A stretch of DNA of 22,422 bases, taken from positions 1 through 22,422 of the forward strand of contig JAUCBJ010005026.1 in assembly GCA_032718475.1 (NCBI GenBank), read 5' to 3'. Origin of the DNA: Nemertoderma westbladi. Taxonomy: Eukaryota > Xenacoelomorpha > Nemertodermatida > Nemertodermatidae. This document shows, one piece after another, positions 8,272-18,448 of this stretch (positions within the stretch are counted from its first letter, which is position 1; the number at the start of each line of letters is the position of its first letter). The notes under the pieces were generated by a model that saw only the letters and a list, made by a program, of their open reading frames with translations, was not told the DNA's origin and searched no databases. Made by a program: the position numbers and the translations under genes.

Positions 8272-8651
8272 GCACTAAGAGAAAGCTTATCTGCCAAGGC
8301 AGTCAGCTCACCTTGTCGCATTGGGTACCCGAGTGTTAGGGTGTTTAATGAGGCTAGTCTAGTGACTTGCCTCAGATTCACCAATGGCTTTGTTGGTCGG
8401 GGTGGAACATGAGAGTAGCCTCCAACTCCAGAATCCCTCTCCCCCTCACAATCTGGCCTCCCTGGTGACCCAGGGTTTGAGCCAGAAAGGTAGTCAGGAA
8501 AGGGACTCAAAGAATTGTTTGCCGCTCTCTCTCCAGTAGGGCGTGAGACAGGCAGCCGGTCAGGGGATAACTGAGGCCTGTGAGACCGATTGTGTCCAGT
8601 CATTCCACTGGCCTCTAGTGGCTGGACCTCCGCATTACTAATGTAATCCAT
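8220..8651 (-). pseudogene. N-terminal ORF segment of the RTE-like element
   Basis: The 143-codon frame starts MDYISNAEVQPLEASGMTGH and is rich in Pro, Ser, Arg and Gly (low-complexity, no recognised domain). It then enters TRLASLNTLTLGYPMRQGEL, the first beta strand of the endonuclease with its Asn. After about residue 125 the frame is wrong; the true path shifts to the frame of 7861-8271. The ATG at 8649-8651 is a plausible translation start since the upstream leader shows no long open frame. Confidence 0.65.
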
Positions 8652-9150
8652 AGTGGGGGTTGGGGGTGCTTTTTTGCCGAGTCAGCTCTCGGGGCAAATA
8701 CCACACCCTGGTTTGCCATTACACGGGGTGGGTGTCGCAGTGGAGTCAGATATGAGGCCCATCACCCATATCTACTCTGGCGCACATGACCCACCATTGG
8801 CTGTGCAGCTCATTTGCTGGGTCATGCCCTTTACCCCTGCTGTCAGGTGCAGGTCGCAGTGAAGTGCACTCAGAGTGGACATGAGAACATTCTACTCCTG
8901 ACCAGCCATTGGTAGATCACCATCTGCCTGACCAGGCCATATACCCCTGCAGCCAAGTATATGGGTCCTTAATCCAGGACCGAGGGCGTCCTTATCCCAG
9001 AACGAAGGGGGTCCTAGTTACAGGACCAGATTTGCCCTAGTAAGAGGGTCTATGCAGCTACAGGTGGCACCTCCTTTATGCTGCATGGAGGAGCAAGTTT
9101 TCTTGATCAATGACCTAGAATACCTGACCTGCCTGAATTATTCAGGCCGA
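8652..9150 (-). other. Probable 5' leader of the RTE-like element
   Basis: GC-richer than the flanks and continuous with the element. On the minus strand it contains repeated AGGACC/GGACCC words (8965-9035) and no long ORF. The 5' end is placed near 9150, where base composition falls back to AT-rich, but no target duplication was found. Confidence 0.4.
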
Positions 9151-9239
9151 TCTTAACATTAATATTCTTAGTCAAAATGCACCTACTTCCAAGAAACTAT
9201 TCTCTAAGCAATTCTCTTAACTCTCTTAGCAATTCTATG

Positions 9240-10017
9240 ACGCAATGCGCCAAATCCTCTTGAAACAGTGTAGCTACCATGACGACGGCTAACAGCTGAT
9301 GCTGTACACGTGGAGCTTTTTCTTTGTTCTCTGTTCCTTCTTTGTTCGGTCGACCAATCAGAGCGTTTTTTGCCTCTGCGTTAGAGATTGTATATAGAAA
9401 CTCGTGGAGTTGAGTCAGTGTGTGTTTTTATCCACTGCCTAGAACACCGGCTTTGGAACCTCCGTGTTTCAGTCTTTAGCCCAACATTAGTAGGCTTAAT
9501 TATAGAACGTATATCTGTTATCATAACAAACATAACATACCAACTCACGAACCATAACAAACTAATCATAACTTACTTAACTTAACATTTTACTGCTTTT
9601 ACTGTCGGTTATTCATTATATTTGTTGATGGAATATTATATTTGGAATACTGATAAATAATCAGACACCCCAATCTTCTTGATATACTAAAGGTTAGAGA
9701 GACCGGTTACATATAATGATTGCGACTTACATTAAGTGGTTTGAAGTGAATCTAATGCTATTTCATAGGCCCTACATGTATTGTCTGTTGTTCTCTTTAT
9801 ATGTGACTAAAATTAGTGAAGGTCGGCAGATCAGTGTGCAGTATTGTGCGGTACCGGTGGTGTGTATGATTGTGACTGATAACAAAGCATCTCCTAAAGA
9901 ATGCGCCATATACGTGAATCTATAGCCATCCCGTTGTGTCTAGTTTAAGTCATAACTCTGTTTACATATTTAGAGCGCCACGTCCTAAAGGAACTGTTAA
10001 TATTTCCCGAAAGTGAA
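9240..10017 (+). repeat. Dispersed repeat D, copy 1, with promoter-like signals
   Basis: It aligns in the same orientation with 18449-19283. Shared words include CGCAATGCGC, CAGCTGAT, TTTTCTTTGTTCT, CCAATCAGAGCG, CCCAATCTTCTTGAT, AATGCTATTTCATA, AGCATCTCCTAAAGAATGCG, AAGTCATAACTCTGTTT and GCGCCACGTCCTAAAGGAAC. The first half is much diverged; the last 150 bp is nearly identical. Copy 1 has ACCAATCAGAGCG (a CCAAT box in form) about 38 bp before TATATAGA at 9391. It could be the promoter and 5' UTR of a mobile element or gene family. The homology stops at about 10017-10019, exactly where the RTE fragment begins. Confidence 0.7.
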
Positions 10018-11167
10018 TACTTCTATAAAGTTATCAGGCAATACCCTGTCATTATTGAGGATATTTTCAAAGTGGGCCTTCCAACCATTGAGGCGATCGG
10101 CTGGTGATTCAGCCTTAACATTGGTGGTTGGTTGGCTTTTTCGACCAGCAAGCAAGTTGATCGATCTCCATGCCTGGGAAGATTGCCTGCTGTCGTCAGC
10201 ATCATTGATGGCATCAACCTGTTGGTTTATTAGCTCCTGTAAATTAACAGAGTACTGCCTGTTCAGGGACCTAGATGCAGCCTTAACTGCAATCTTGGCC
10301 GCTGTAGTCTGTTTGAGTCGGGACTCTTTCTGCGCCTTGTAGAGGTCATTTCGGCACTTCTGGATTTTGTTGTCAGTCCAGGGGGCCCGTTTCCTGTGTC
10401 GATGGTATACAGGAACTGTTTCTGCAGCTGCTAAGTTAACTGCCTCTGTGAAGGCAGTATAGTCCTCACAGTGATCTGCCGCCTCAGAGGCAAGAGCCTC
10501 ATACCTGTTGCTCAGCTGTAGTGTGAAGCTGGATCTCACACTTGGCTGTTGCAACAGAGAGGACCAGTCATGCCGTGGCAAGGCAGATTTCGTTGTTCTG
10601 CTAGCACGCAGACTAAGTCTTACCTTGGCCACAATAAGGCTGTGATCACTGGAGAAGGGTCGTAGTGTAAATGCATTACAGTCTTGTATAGAGCTCCTGT
10701 ATTTCCTACGAAACAGGATATGGTCTATCTGGGACTTGCGACCACTGGGTCCATTATGAGTCCATAGCTTTCCAGTTCGCTTCTTGAACTGGGTTCCAGC
10801 CGAAAACAATCCATTTCCAGAGATAAAATCCTGAAGATGGACGGAATTTCGGTTAACACTATTGCTATAGACCCAGGGCGATGTAGGTGATTGATGCAGA
10901 ATGATTAAAGTCTCCCAGGAATGTTAAGAATGCATGCTGATCCACTCCATCAGTAGCTGCTTGTAGATTCTGGTAGAAATTTTCCACTTCCTCTACAGGG
11001 GCAACACTAGTTGGAGAGTAGCACACAATCAGAACCACCTTAGGAAATTTCTTAGCCAGTCTTCCAGAACTTGAGAAGTGGCAACGGATGATGCGGTTAG
11101 AAATTTGGTCTATTTTGTCCAATGCTGCATGTGCAGTTGGATTCATCAATAGACCAATTCCACCATT
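10018..11167 (-). pseudogene. Internal RTE fragment, 99.6% identical to 7014-8163
   Basis: The 1,150 bp match 7014-8163 at a constant offset of 3004 with no indel. I found four substitutions (10180, 10459, 10641, 11094). It encodes the endonuclease from GGIGLL-MNPTAHAAL through LGDFNHSAS, QIDHILF and SSDHSLIV, then the linker. It stops before the RT and lacks both 5' and 3' ends. The frameshift after GDFNHSAS (about 10874) is shared with the first copy. Because a LINE copy should keep its 3' end, a DNA-level duplication or conversion explains it better than retrotransposition. Confidence 0.9.
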
Positions 11168-11236
11168 GCCAAACCTGGTGGCCTAGTTTTTCGGTAAAGG
11201 ACTTCAGTGATGCTAGATCCACGCTTATCTCTCTGA

Positions 11237-12198
11237 TTCCAGACGACAGAAGCGAAGTTTAATATTTTGAATAAGATTGTAATTCCTTCTAGCATTTTAT
11301 ATTGTAGGGATCCAAAGTGCAGTATTCAATGTCATAGACGTGAAACTGATATATTTTATAATAATTTAGTGCAAGCTTTAAAGTCGGCAGAGAGCAACAA
11401 TATCCCACAGCGAACTAAATCTGAAGCTAAAAATAAGGAATATGAAATTCTGAAGTTAGAGAAAAATATGATCTATCTAGGCAACTATTTCTCATTTGGA
11501 GAGAAAATGGTAGTACCAGAGACTCCCCTACCCATAGATTGCTCTTAGGTGCTAAAGCTAATTTTGAATTGGCCTTTAGACGCTGTAAAGCAAGTGTGGT
11601 TAATATTAAAGCTAATCAATTAGCAGATTCACTTTCATCTGACCGCCCGCAGCAATTTTGGCCTAAAATTAAACACCAAAGTAAAACTAAAAGCAATGTG
11701 GCCTATAATGTTGGGGATGCTCAAGGATCCGAAAGGGTATGTTCAATGTGGGCCGACAATTTTAATAACCTATGTAATTATGTGCCGCCCAATGCCAGTG
11801 TCTTGAATATTATTAGTGCAAGTTTTAATAATTTAGAATATAGTAGTTATTTCCAGTGCAGTGAGTCTGAGGTTAAAGATGCTATTGAGAAACTAAAACT
11901 AAATAAGACACCCGGACCTGACGGGCTGTCTGCAGAATCTATAGTTAATGCTCACCCATTAATCTGTGCTCTACTAGCGGCCCTAATACCATCATGTTTC
12001 ATTAATGGCTATCTGCCTGACCAGTTTATGTCATCGGTTTTGTCACCGATAGTTAAGGACAATAAAGCATCTCTTTCCAATAAGATAAATTATCGCCCCA
12101 TCGCATTAGCCCATCGCACCCATGTATTTTCTAAGGTATTGGAATTTGTTTTATTAAGTCGTTTGGAATCTTATCTAATAACTAACAGTAACCAATTT
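11237..12198 (+). pseudogene. Element B: linker and RT N-terminal part
   Basis: The first frame (11237-11548) reads SSILYCRDPKCSIQCHRRET, a C-x4-C-x3-C-x-H cluster seen between endonuclease and RT in CR1-like LINEs. A frameshift at about 11545 leads to the frame 11539-12270, with AFRRCKASVVNIKANQLADS, the RT entry KLNKTPGPDGLSAESI and NYRPIALAHRTHVFSKVLE, and TNSNQF just before the insertion. Residues after 12198 (ISLTFSQ...) belong to the inserted sequence, not to B. Confidence 0.8.
12185..12198. repeat. Target site duplication, left copy (insertion into B)
   Basis: ACAGTAACCAATTT, identical to 16750-16763. It encodes part of the LINE motif SNQF. Confidence 0.9.
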
Positions 12199-12200
12199 AT

Positions 12201-13888
12201 TTCTCTAACCTTCTCTCAAAGGACGAAGCACCTCGCCTTCCCAATATACCTGAATCGTATGATTCTCTAGTAGACTACCCTATAACGAGTACTGAAGTCA
12301 AGGAAGCTGTTGCCAGCCAGAAAACCGGTAAAGTGGCAGGTCCAGATGGAATAACGAACGAAGCCATCAAGGCAGGATTCGGATATCTTCTTCCATTTCT
12401 ATTATCTCTCTTCACACTTCGTTTCTCCACAGCCGCATGTCCTACGATTTGGCTAACTTCTTTCCTGATTCCACTATATAAAGGTAAAGGTCCTAAATCG
12501 TCCACAAACTCATATCGAGGGATTGCGTTACTCGCAAGTTTACTGAAAATATATAAAACCATCCTATATAAGCGCCTATATAAGCGCCTATATAAGCGCC
12601 TATATAGCGCCTATATAAGCGCCTATATAAGCGCCTATATAAGCGCCTATATAAGCGCCTATATACTTGGGCTGAAAACCACAGTATTCTCACGGATGCC
12701 CAGTTCGGATTTCGTAGAGGTCAGTCAACGTTAATGGCCGTCAACAGGTTGTGCGGCAGCATCAAATCCGCATTGGAAACCCCTGGCGGACATTTATACT
12801 GCGTGTTTTTTGATTACACGAAAGCCTTTGACTCGGTAAATCGTGAAAAACTGTGCTCAAAATTGTTCGTTTTGGGAGTCAGTCGGAAATTCATTATCGC
12901 CCTTTGGGCAATAATTGCGACAAATTATATATGCATCTGCATCGGCCAGTTAGTTACAGACCCGATTTCTCAAATGGTTGGAGTCATACAGGGAGACAAA
13001 CTGTCCCCACTACTCTTTAGCTTATTTATCTCTGACCTCCCAACTGCTCTTGCTGGATTTGCTGTCATTGTTGTGTTATACGCACACGATCTGGCAATTT
13101 ATGGTAACTCATTAGAATCTGTACAATCTGCAATCGACCGGATCGCTATTTACTGTGATGAAAATGAGCTTTCGGTAAACCTTATCAAAACCAAAGCGAT
13201 AAAATTCCGGAGAGGCCGACAATGTAAATCCGATAAGTTATTCTATAAAGGCGAACCTATCGAATTCGTAAATAGTTTCAATTACCTTGGAGTGGTACTG
13301 ACAACGAAAAACTCGGAATCAGGTCACTATAATCATCTACATAAACGCGGTATAGCGTCCTGCATGCGACTTGCGACCACTCTCGACATGGGTGCTGTTG
13401 GACTCGACACAGCAAATAAATTGTGGGCTCTAGTTGTACTTCCGGCAACAGTATACGGCTGCTCCACTTTTACAGATGTCCCCCGGTCTCAACTATCCCA
13501 GCTACCACATGTTGTGAAAGTAAGAGGCTTCTTCTATAAACTGTGGTGTGGCCTCAGTAAGTTTGCTTCAAACACGAGAATCCTGGAGGCGGTTGACAAT
13601 CCGGCATCTGCGGTGATAAATATACGCTACCTCACAAAACAACGTCGCCGTTTGGCATCACAGTTTATATCAAACGGTTTCCACCATAAGTTATGTAATA
13701 AGAACTGCTGGCGACCGGATAGCGGATGTATATGCAAGTTCTGAAAAGAGTCTGCATCAGACATTTCTCATGCAATATGTTGTACATCCATGCCACAGTT
13801 GACAACACCACTACGCCTGGCATATCACTTACGGGATCCAGTAAGCAACCGAGGGTGGACTCTCTATAGCCGAGGGGCACTTGTATAA
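12201..13888 (+). pseudogene. Reverse transcriptase of LINE family C (5' truncated, disabled)
   Basis: The frame from 12201 holds KVAGPDGITNEAIKAGFGY and SYRGIALLASLLKIY. A one-base deletion in a minisatellite (about 12606) shifts it; the frame continues as DAQFGFRRGQSTLMAVNRL, FFDYTKAFDSVNREKL, GVIQGDKLSPLLFSLF, the catalytic box LYAHDLAIY, and SFNYLGVVL. YAHD replaces the required Y/F-A-D-D, so one metal-binding aspartate is His. The C-terminus has a Cys-rich C-x3-C-x7-C-x-C cluster (about 13698-13740) interrupted by TGA at 13742, after which the frame stays open to TAA at 13886-13888. At least three independent lesions make the copy inactive. Clade CR1/Jockey by general motif form. Confidence 0.85.
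12564..12665 (+). repeat. 12-bp minisatellite CTATATAAGCGC inside the RT gene
   Basis: Seven 12-bp units, one 11-bp unit (12600-12610, lacking one A) and a partial unit. In the RT frame each encodes LYKR, or IS-AY in the shifted frame. It lies between the RT blocks LLKIY.ILYKRLY and TWAENHSILTDAQFGF, at a point where related RTs have about one such tetrapeptide, so it is an expansion of coding sequence. Confidence 0.9.
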
Positions 13889-14984
13889 TAACTAATAATC
13901 ACGAACCCCATCCTCTTATAATATATAACTCTGTAGTAGTCAGTAGCAGTAGTAGTAGTAGTAGTAGTAGTAGTATAAGTATTAAGTAATAGTAAAGGAG
14001 ATCGGTTTAAACCAAAGTGATAAAGTAACATTATTATATAACATAATCATATAGACAAAGTAGAATAAGATACAGATTCATAATTATTTTATCAAACTCA
14101 TGTACTACTTACTTCAATGTGCCAATTGTAATAATAATTAAACATATTATTCCGAATAATCTGCGTTTGGCCCTATAAGATATTATACTGAAGTGTTTTA
14201 TATCAATATATCCATGCGAGTAAACAAGAAGTAAAGTAAATGTTTATTATTATAGTTTTAGAAATTGAATGATATACCCAAGATAGTGAAATAGATAATA
14301 TACAAGAAATTGCCATTTGATCAGATATATCAAAGCGGTGTCTTTAGTATAATACCGTAATAGTATCAATTAACTCTGTTATACAATGTAAATATACTAA
14401 ATCTATTTATAAATATATTATGAGCCCTACATTGTATATTTCTCCTACAGGTAGACAATGTAGATGTTAAAACTTGATATAATTTGGTATAATGTATAAC
14501 ATACTACAAATAAGACTGAGGCAGCTAAACTATAAAGCAAAGAAATCAAATATCCTAAAGTAATATACTAGACCCTCCCTCCACCCTATAAATAGTGTTC
14601 ACCACCTACCCCACCCACCGCCCTTATTACTTCATAATAATGAAAGATAGTACTGGCGCTCCGGTCACTCCGTTCCCTCCGCTGGGGGGGTTAAGTTGTA
14701 GGTTTTGACACTATGCAAAATCCGAGCACAGAGTTAGAAGCGCATTGGATAGGTGAACATTTCTTGCAGTGAAAGTATTTCCATACCTATTATAGTTTTT
14801 GAGATAGTCAGACATGAGTAGCTAAAATTTGAATTTTTTTCGGTAAAGTCTGATTTCACCGGTACCTGTCATCCGAAATAAGGATTGTGATATATCGTTA
14901 AATGCGGGTTCACTAACTGTACATTCACATATTTTCAAGGAAAAAATTCTTTCAAGCGTTTTCGAAATATTTTCGAATTACCGG
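13889..14984. other. Non-coding part of the insertion, with (AGT)n
   Basis: AT-rich, no ORF of note. 13933-13975 is an (AGT)n microsatellite. 14580-14690 is a C-rich patch ending in a GGGGGGG run. From 14690 the sequence changes character (FTGACACT-like text absent; many TTTTTCGAAA words) and leads into the tandem repeat at about 14985. Confidence 0.5.
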
Positions 14985-16260
14985 AAGCAGACTTTGGACG
15001 ACCATATCTCCGGTACCGGTAGGCCTATTGAGTCGAATTTTTTTTAAATCTACTTAGAACACTCCAGTGAATGTTTTTTAGTTTGAAAGTTTTGCCCCAA
15101 AATGCTCAGAAGTAATTTCGAAAAAAATGATCATTTCGCGATCATGATCTTTTGACCCCCTAGAATTGAACTTTTTTATGGTCAAATTTTGGCTACCCCC
15201 CCTAATTCGAGGGTGAGGAATCTTTTTGTAATGTTAAGTTTTTTCATACGGTGAACTCACAGGACTTGGTCTTCGAAATAAAACCGAAAACATGATCTTT
15301 CCTGATCATGGCCTGATCAAATCGCTTTTTGAAAATTTCGAAATGCTCAAAAGTTTCCCCTTCTTAATAGAAGTCGATTAGTAAAAAAAAAATCGGGGGT
15401 CTCAAACAAAGTTTTCGAGAAAATCGGGAAAAACCGAAAAACATGATCTTTTATGATCAGGAAGCTGATCTCGAGAACCGATTGACCGATCGGGCCAATT
15501 TTTTTTTTAATCAACTCAGAATAGACCATTGAACATTTCTTACAATGAATGTTTATTAGAAAAATTTCTTAGATTCGATTTTAAATATACTGATCTTTTC
15601 GCGATCATGATCTTGAGTTTTGACCCACTAGACTTGAACTTTTTTATGCCCAAATTTTGGCTACCCCCCATAATTCGAGAGTGAGGAATCTTTTTGTGAT
15701 GTTAAGTTTTTCCATACGGTGAACTCGCAGGACTTGGTCTTCGAAATAAAACCCAAAACACGATCTTTTCTGATCGCGGCCTGATCAAATCGCTTTTTGA
15801 AAATTTCGAAATGCTCAAAAGTTGCCCCTTCATCATAGAAGTCGATTCGTAAAAAAAAAATCGGGGGTCTCAAACAAAGTTTTCGAGAAAATTGGAAAAA
15901 ACCGAAAATAATGATCTTTAATGATCAGGTATCAGATCTCGAGAACCGGTTGTCCGATCGAGCCAATTTTTTTTTAATCGACTCAGGGCGGTGTTCTGAA
16001 CGTTTCCTACAGTAATTGTTTATATCCAAAATGCTTAGTTACGATTTTACGAAGTCCGATCTTGGCGCGATCATGATCTTGCGTTTTGATCAGGAAGAAT
16101 TCATTTTTTTTTAATCTTTTAACGGGAATCATGACTAATGTGGGGTCGCTGATTCTTTTTGTAATGTTAAGTTTTGCGATTGGAGCAAGCCTTGAGTGTC
16201 CGATTGCTGATCAAAACTGATCTTTGCTGATCATGGTCAAGATCATGATCTGATCGCTCC
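14985..16260. repeat. GATC-rich tandem repeat of about 465 bp, two full and two partial units
   Basis: The anchor CGCGATCATGATCTT occurs at about 15137, 15599 and 16069 (periods 462 and 470). Units also share TTTTGGCTACCCCCC, GAGGAATCTTTTTGT, GGACTTGGTCTTCGAAATAA, TCGGGGGTCTCAAACAAAGT and GATCTCGAGAACCG. A partial unit precedes (CTCCGGTACCGGTAGGCCTATTGAG, cf. CTCGAGAACCG..TG) and a shorter, diverged one follows. GATC occurs about 30 times in 1.16 kb. Short minus-strand open frames (60 and 70 codons) are by-products. Confidence 0.85.
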
Positions 16261-16749
16261 AAAAAAGTTACCTGAATGTAAACCCATATGCTGCCTATCG
16301 ATTGGCGCCGGTCCCAAGTCCGTAGCATTAGCGGTTCTGGACTTATACGCATAGCAACGCGGTTGCTAGGGAAGCGGATTTTTTGACTCAAATTGGTCCT
16401 AGACGGAGAACCGTAGACTTTTTTAACACATTATGTATGGCGAAAAGTCTTCTGGATAAATTTTGGGGGGGGGGGTCTAGGAACATCCTATTGTTCGCTT
16501 TCGCTTAGTTGCTGAGATCCTCTCGTCCCACAAATTCCAGGATTCTATAAAGGCATTCTGCTGGACTAGTTCCGTGGCCGGAAAAGTTGTCGGTGTTCTG
16601 CGAACAGAGAACCTAATCGGTTTGGGCCCTGACCGTCTAGATTAATTAATTATTTAAATATGTATCATCATTAATAATCAATAATTATTATTGTACTTTG
16701 TGCGAGTTTCACCATCACTATCGATGTGGATAATATACGCCTCACATTC
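16261..16749. other. 3' segment of the insertion, no gene
   Basis: Contains an 11-base G run (16465-16475), a moderately GC-rich stretch (16490-16640) and an AT-rich end. It may be the true 3' end of LINE family C, since it directly abuts the target duplication. Confidence 0.45.
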
Positions 16750-16763
16750 ACAGTAACCAATTT
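16750..16763. repeat. Target site duplication, right copy (insertion into B)
   Basis: ACAGTAACCAATTT, identical to 12185-12198, followed directly by GGTTTTAAGAAAAAG, the continuation of element B's RT. Confidence 0.9.
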
Positions 16764-17896
16764 GGTTTTAAGAAAAAGCTTGGAACTGAATTGGCTATCT
16801 ATACATTGAAAGAAATAATTAACCTCTTTCTGGTCAATGGATCTAATGTATATATGTTTCCTTGATGTCTCTAAGGCCTACGATCGAGTGTCCCATAGTA
16901 CATTATTTAGTAAGCTTAAAATGATTAATATACCCCCAGTTATTTTGAGAATTATTATGTTTTGGTATTCTAACCAGTCTATTTTTGTACAATGGAACGG
17001 TTTTCATTCACACAAGTTTACGGTTTGTAATGGTCTAAAGCAAGGCGGGATAATTTCCCCATTTTTTTAAATATATACCTTCATAACCTCAGCAATAAGC
17101 TTAATAGTAGTCAGTGCGGAATTAGTATTGGTGGTTTGTGTATTAATCATCTTATCTATGCGGATGATATTTGTTTAATTTCCTCAACCCCTGTTGCCTT
17201 GCAAAATATGCTGCATATATGCTCTGAGTGTGAGTATGCCAAGGATCACGATATATTGTTTAATGCGAGGAAAACAAAATGTATGCGTTTCCAAAGTAAA
17301 TTTAAAAGGTCTATTTTTGAAGGTGTTTTTAATATAAATTCTGTCCTTATTGATTATGTGCATTCATTCAAATATCTTGGATATTTAATTACGTCTGATT
17401 TTAGTGATGATTGTGACATTAATAACCAATTACGTAATTTCTACGCTAGAGCTAACATATTAATTCGTACGTTTTATTTCTGCACCAATGAGGTTAACTT
17501 AACATTGTTTAGGTCATACTGTACTTCGTTTTACGGTATCTCCCTTTGGTCAGATGTATACTTTTCGAAGAAAGCTCTGAATAAGTTGTGCGTGGCGTAT
17601 CATAACGCCATCCGTAAGTTATTTGGATTTGATTATGACTGTACAGTAGTGCCAGTACGATGTTGTGCTCATTGCGTTTGAATTCCGTTATTCATATAAG
17701 ACGATTTTCGCTATATAGCCTGTTCGCTAGGATTATCAGTTCAGATATAGACATAATTAATGCTGTTTTTTATAACACCATCGATTGCTCTGAACTGTAT
17801 GCGTCATACCTATGTACGGTAACTACTAGATACTTTACTTTACTTTACAATGTAAAATTATACTTGTGCTTTACTATTCATTATTTATATCTATAA
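16764..17896 (+). pseudogene. Element B: RT palm, thumb and C-terminus
   Basis: Begins GFKKKLGTELAIYTLKEII, then ICFLDVSKAYDRVSH (first catalytic Asp), GLKQGGIISP, HLIYADDICLIS (intact YADD) and SFKYLGYLI. Three frame breaks: near 16847 (two bases short in a TATATA run), near 17063 (one base short in a T7 run) and near 17655. The last frame ends at 17896. All three breaks are small slippage-type indels, as in neutral decay. The catalytic residues themselves survive. Confidence 0.85.
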
Positions 17897-18003
17897 TTAA
17901 CCCGGTATATTTATTTTATTTATTTATAATCTCATTTATTTGTCGTGCTTCTGCTTACCTATGGATTTTTTAATCTGGATTAAAGAATAAATAAATAATA
18001 AAT
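17897..18003 (+). other. 3' UTR and tail of element B
   Basis: Short AT-rich 3' UTR ending in GAATAAATAAATAATAAATA, an AATAAA-containing A/T repeat like the simple-repeat tails of CR1-type LINEs. Confidence 0.6.
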
Positions 18004-18448
18004 ATTACTAAGTTGGTTATATCTTTTTTATAAATATTTCAGAAAAGTAATTCTTAATTGTTTAAATTGTTGAATAATTTAAATTATTATTAATCAAATT
18101 CCTGTTTAAATTAGTTAATAAAGTTGGTTGTTTTACAACTCAAATTTATATAACGACTGTTTGTTTCATCGAATGTTTCGACTGTCGGAATGAGACTGAC
18201 TTTACCTTATTGTTGAATCGACCTTTCTTAACTCTGCGAAGTACGTAAACCCATTTCCTGAGCTCTGTAACAACTTCTCATCCAACGCGTCGAGGGCAGA
18301 GAAGAACTCTACTTGGCTCTGTAATCCCGAAGTCCCGACAGCACCCAGGACTTTAAAAGATAGGCCTACTCATAGAAGGAAGGGCCTTGCTCCCCTGTAC
18401 TAACAATCAGTGTGTAAAATTTTGCGGACATAACAAGTCATTTTTCCG
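18004..18448. other. Intergenic stretch, nothing identified
   Basis: AT-rich until about 18170, then mixed composition with no ORF, RNA or repeat that I recognise. Confidence 0.5.

Larger units (their letters stand above)
5520..9150 (-). mobile_element. RTE-like non-LTR retrotransposon, near full length, inactive
   Basis: From 5' to 3' on the minus strand: a GC-richer leader (about 9150-8652), an ORF start with a Pro/Ser-rich segment, an APE-type endonuclease, a linker, a reverse transcriptase, and a short 3' end finishing near a CTAGTAGTAGTAGG tail around 5520. This order with a single endonuclease-RT polyprotein, no C-terminal zinc knuckle and a very short 3' UTR fits the RTE group. The frame is broken at least near 8260, 7870, 6832 (stop) and 5709. 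The exact ends and any target duplication could not be fixed. Confidence 0.75.
12199..16749 (+). mobile_element. 4,551-bp insertion carrying LINE family C, 5' truncated
   Basis: A 14-bp perfect duplication flanks it, and its removal restores element B's frame. Its left end lies inside a different LINE's ORF (SNLLSKDEAPRLP), as in 5' truncated retrotransposition on the plus strand. RT coding sequence ends at 13888; 2.86 kb of non-coding sequence follows, holding an (AGT)n run, AT-rich DNA, and a GATC-rich tandem repeat. Such a long tail is unusual for a LINE 3' UTR, so part of it probably reflects later insertions or satellite growth. There is no poly-A; the right end reads TACGCCTCACATTC. Confidence 0.8.
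11168..18003 (+). mobile_element. CR1/Jockey-like LINE (element B), 5' truncated and split by an insertion
   Basis: The left part (11168-12198) carries a linker and the RT fingers. The right part (16764-18003) carries the RT palm, the thumb and a 3' end with AATAAA and an (AATA)n-like tail at about 17983-18003. Removing 12199-16749 plus one duplication copy joins ...TNSNQF to GFKKK in one frame, which fits the LINE motif NQFGF. The endonuclease is missing, so the copy was 5' truncated on insertion or lost at the junction with the RTE fragment. Its own target duplication was not found. The exact clade is uncertain. Confidence 0.75.

Noticed and set aside
12734-13744. RT as part of a retron, diversity-generating element or other bacterial system
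   Set aside because: Motifs and the endonuclease, linker and Cys-rich context are those of eukaryotic LINEs; no bacterial partner genes are present.
15347-15873. Minus-strand ORFs of 60 and 70 codons
   Set aside because: They lie in successive units of the GATC-rich tandem repeat and contain low-complexity Phe/Lys from A/T runs.
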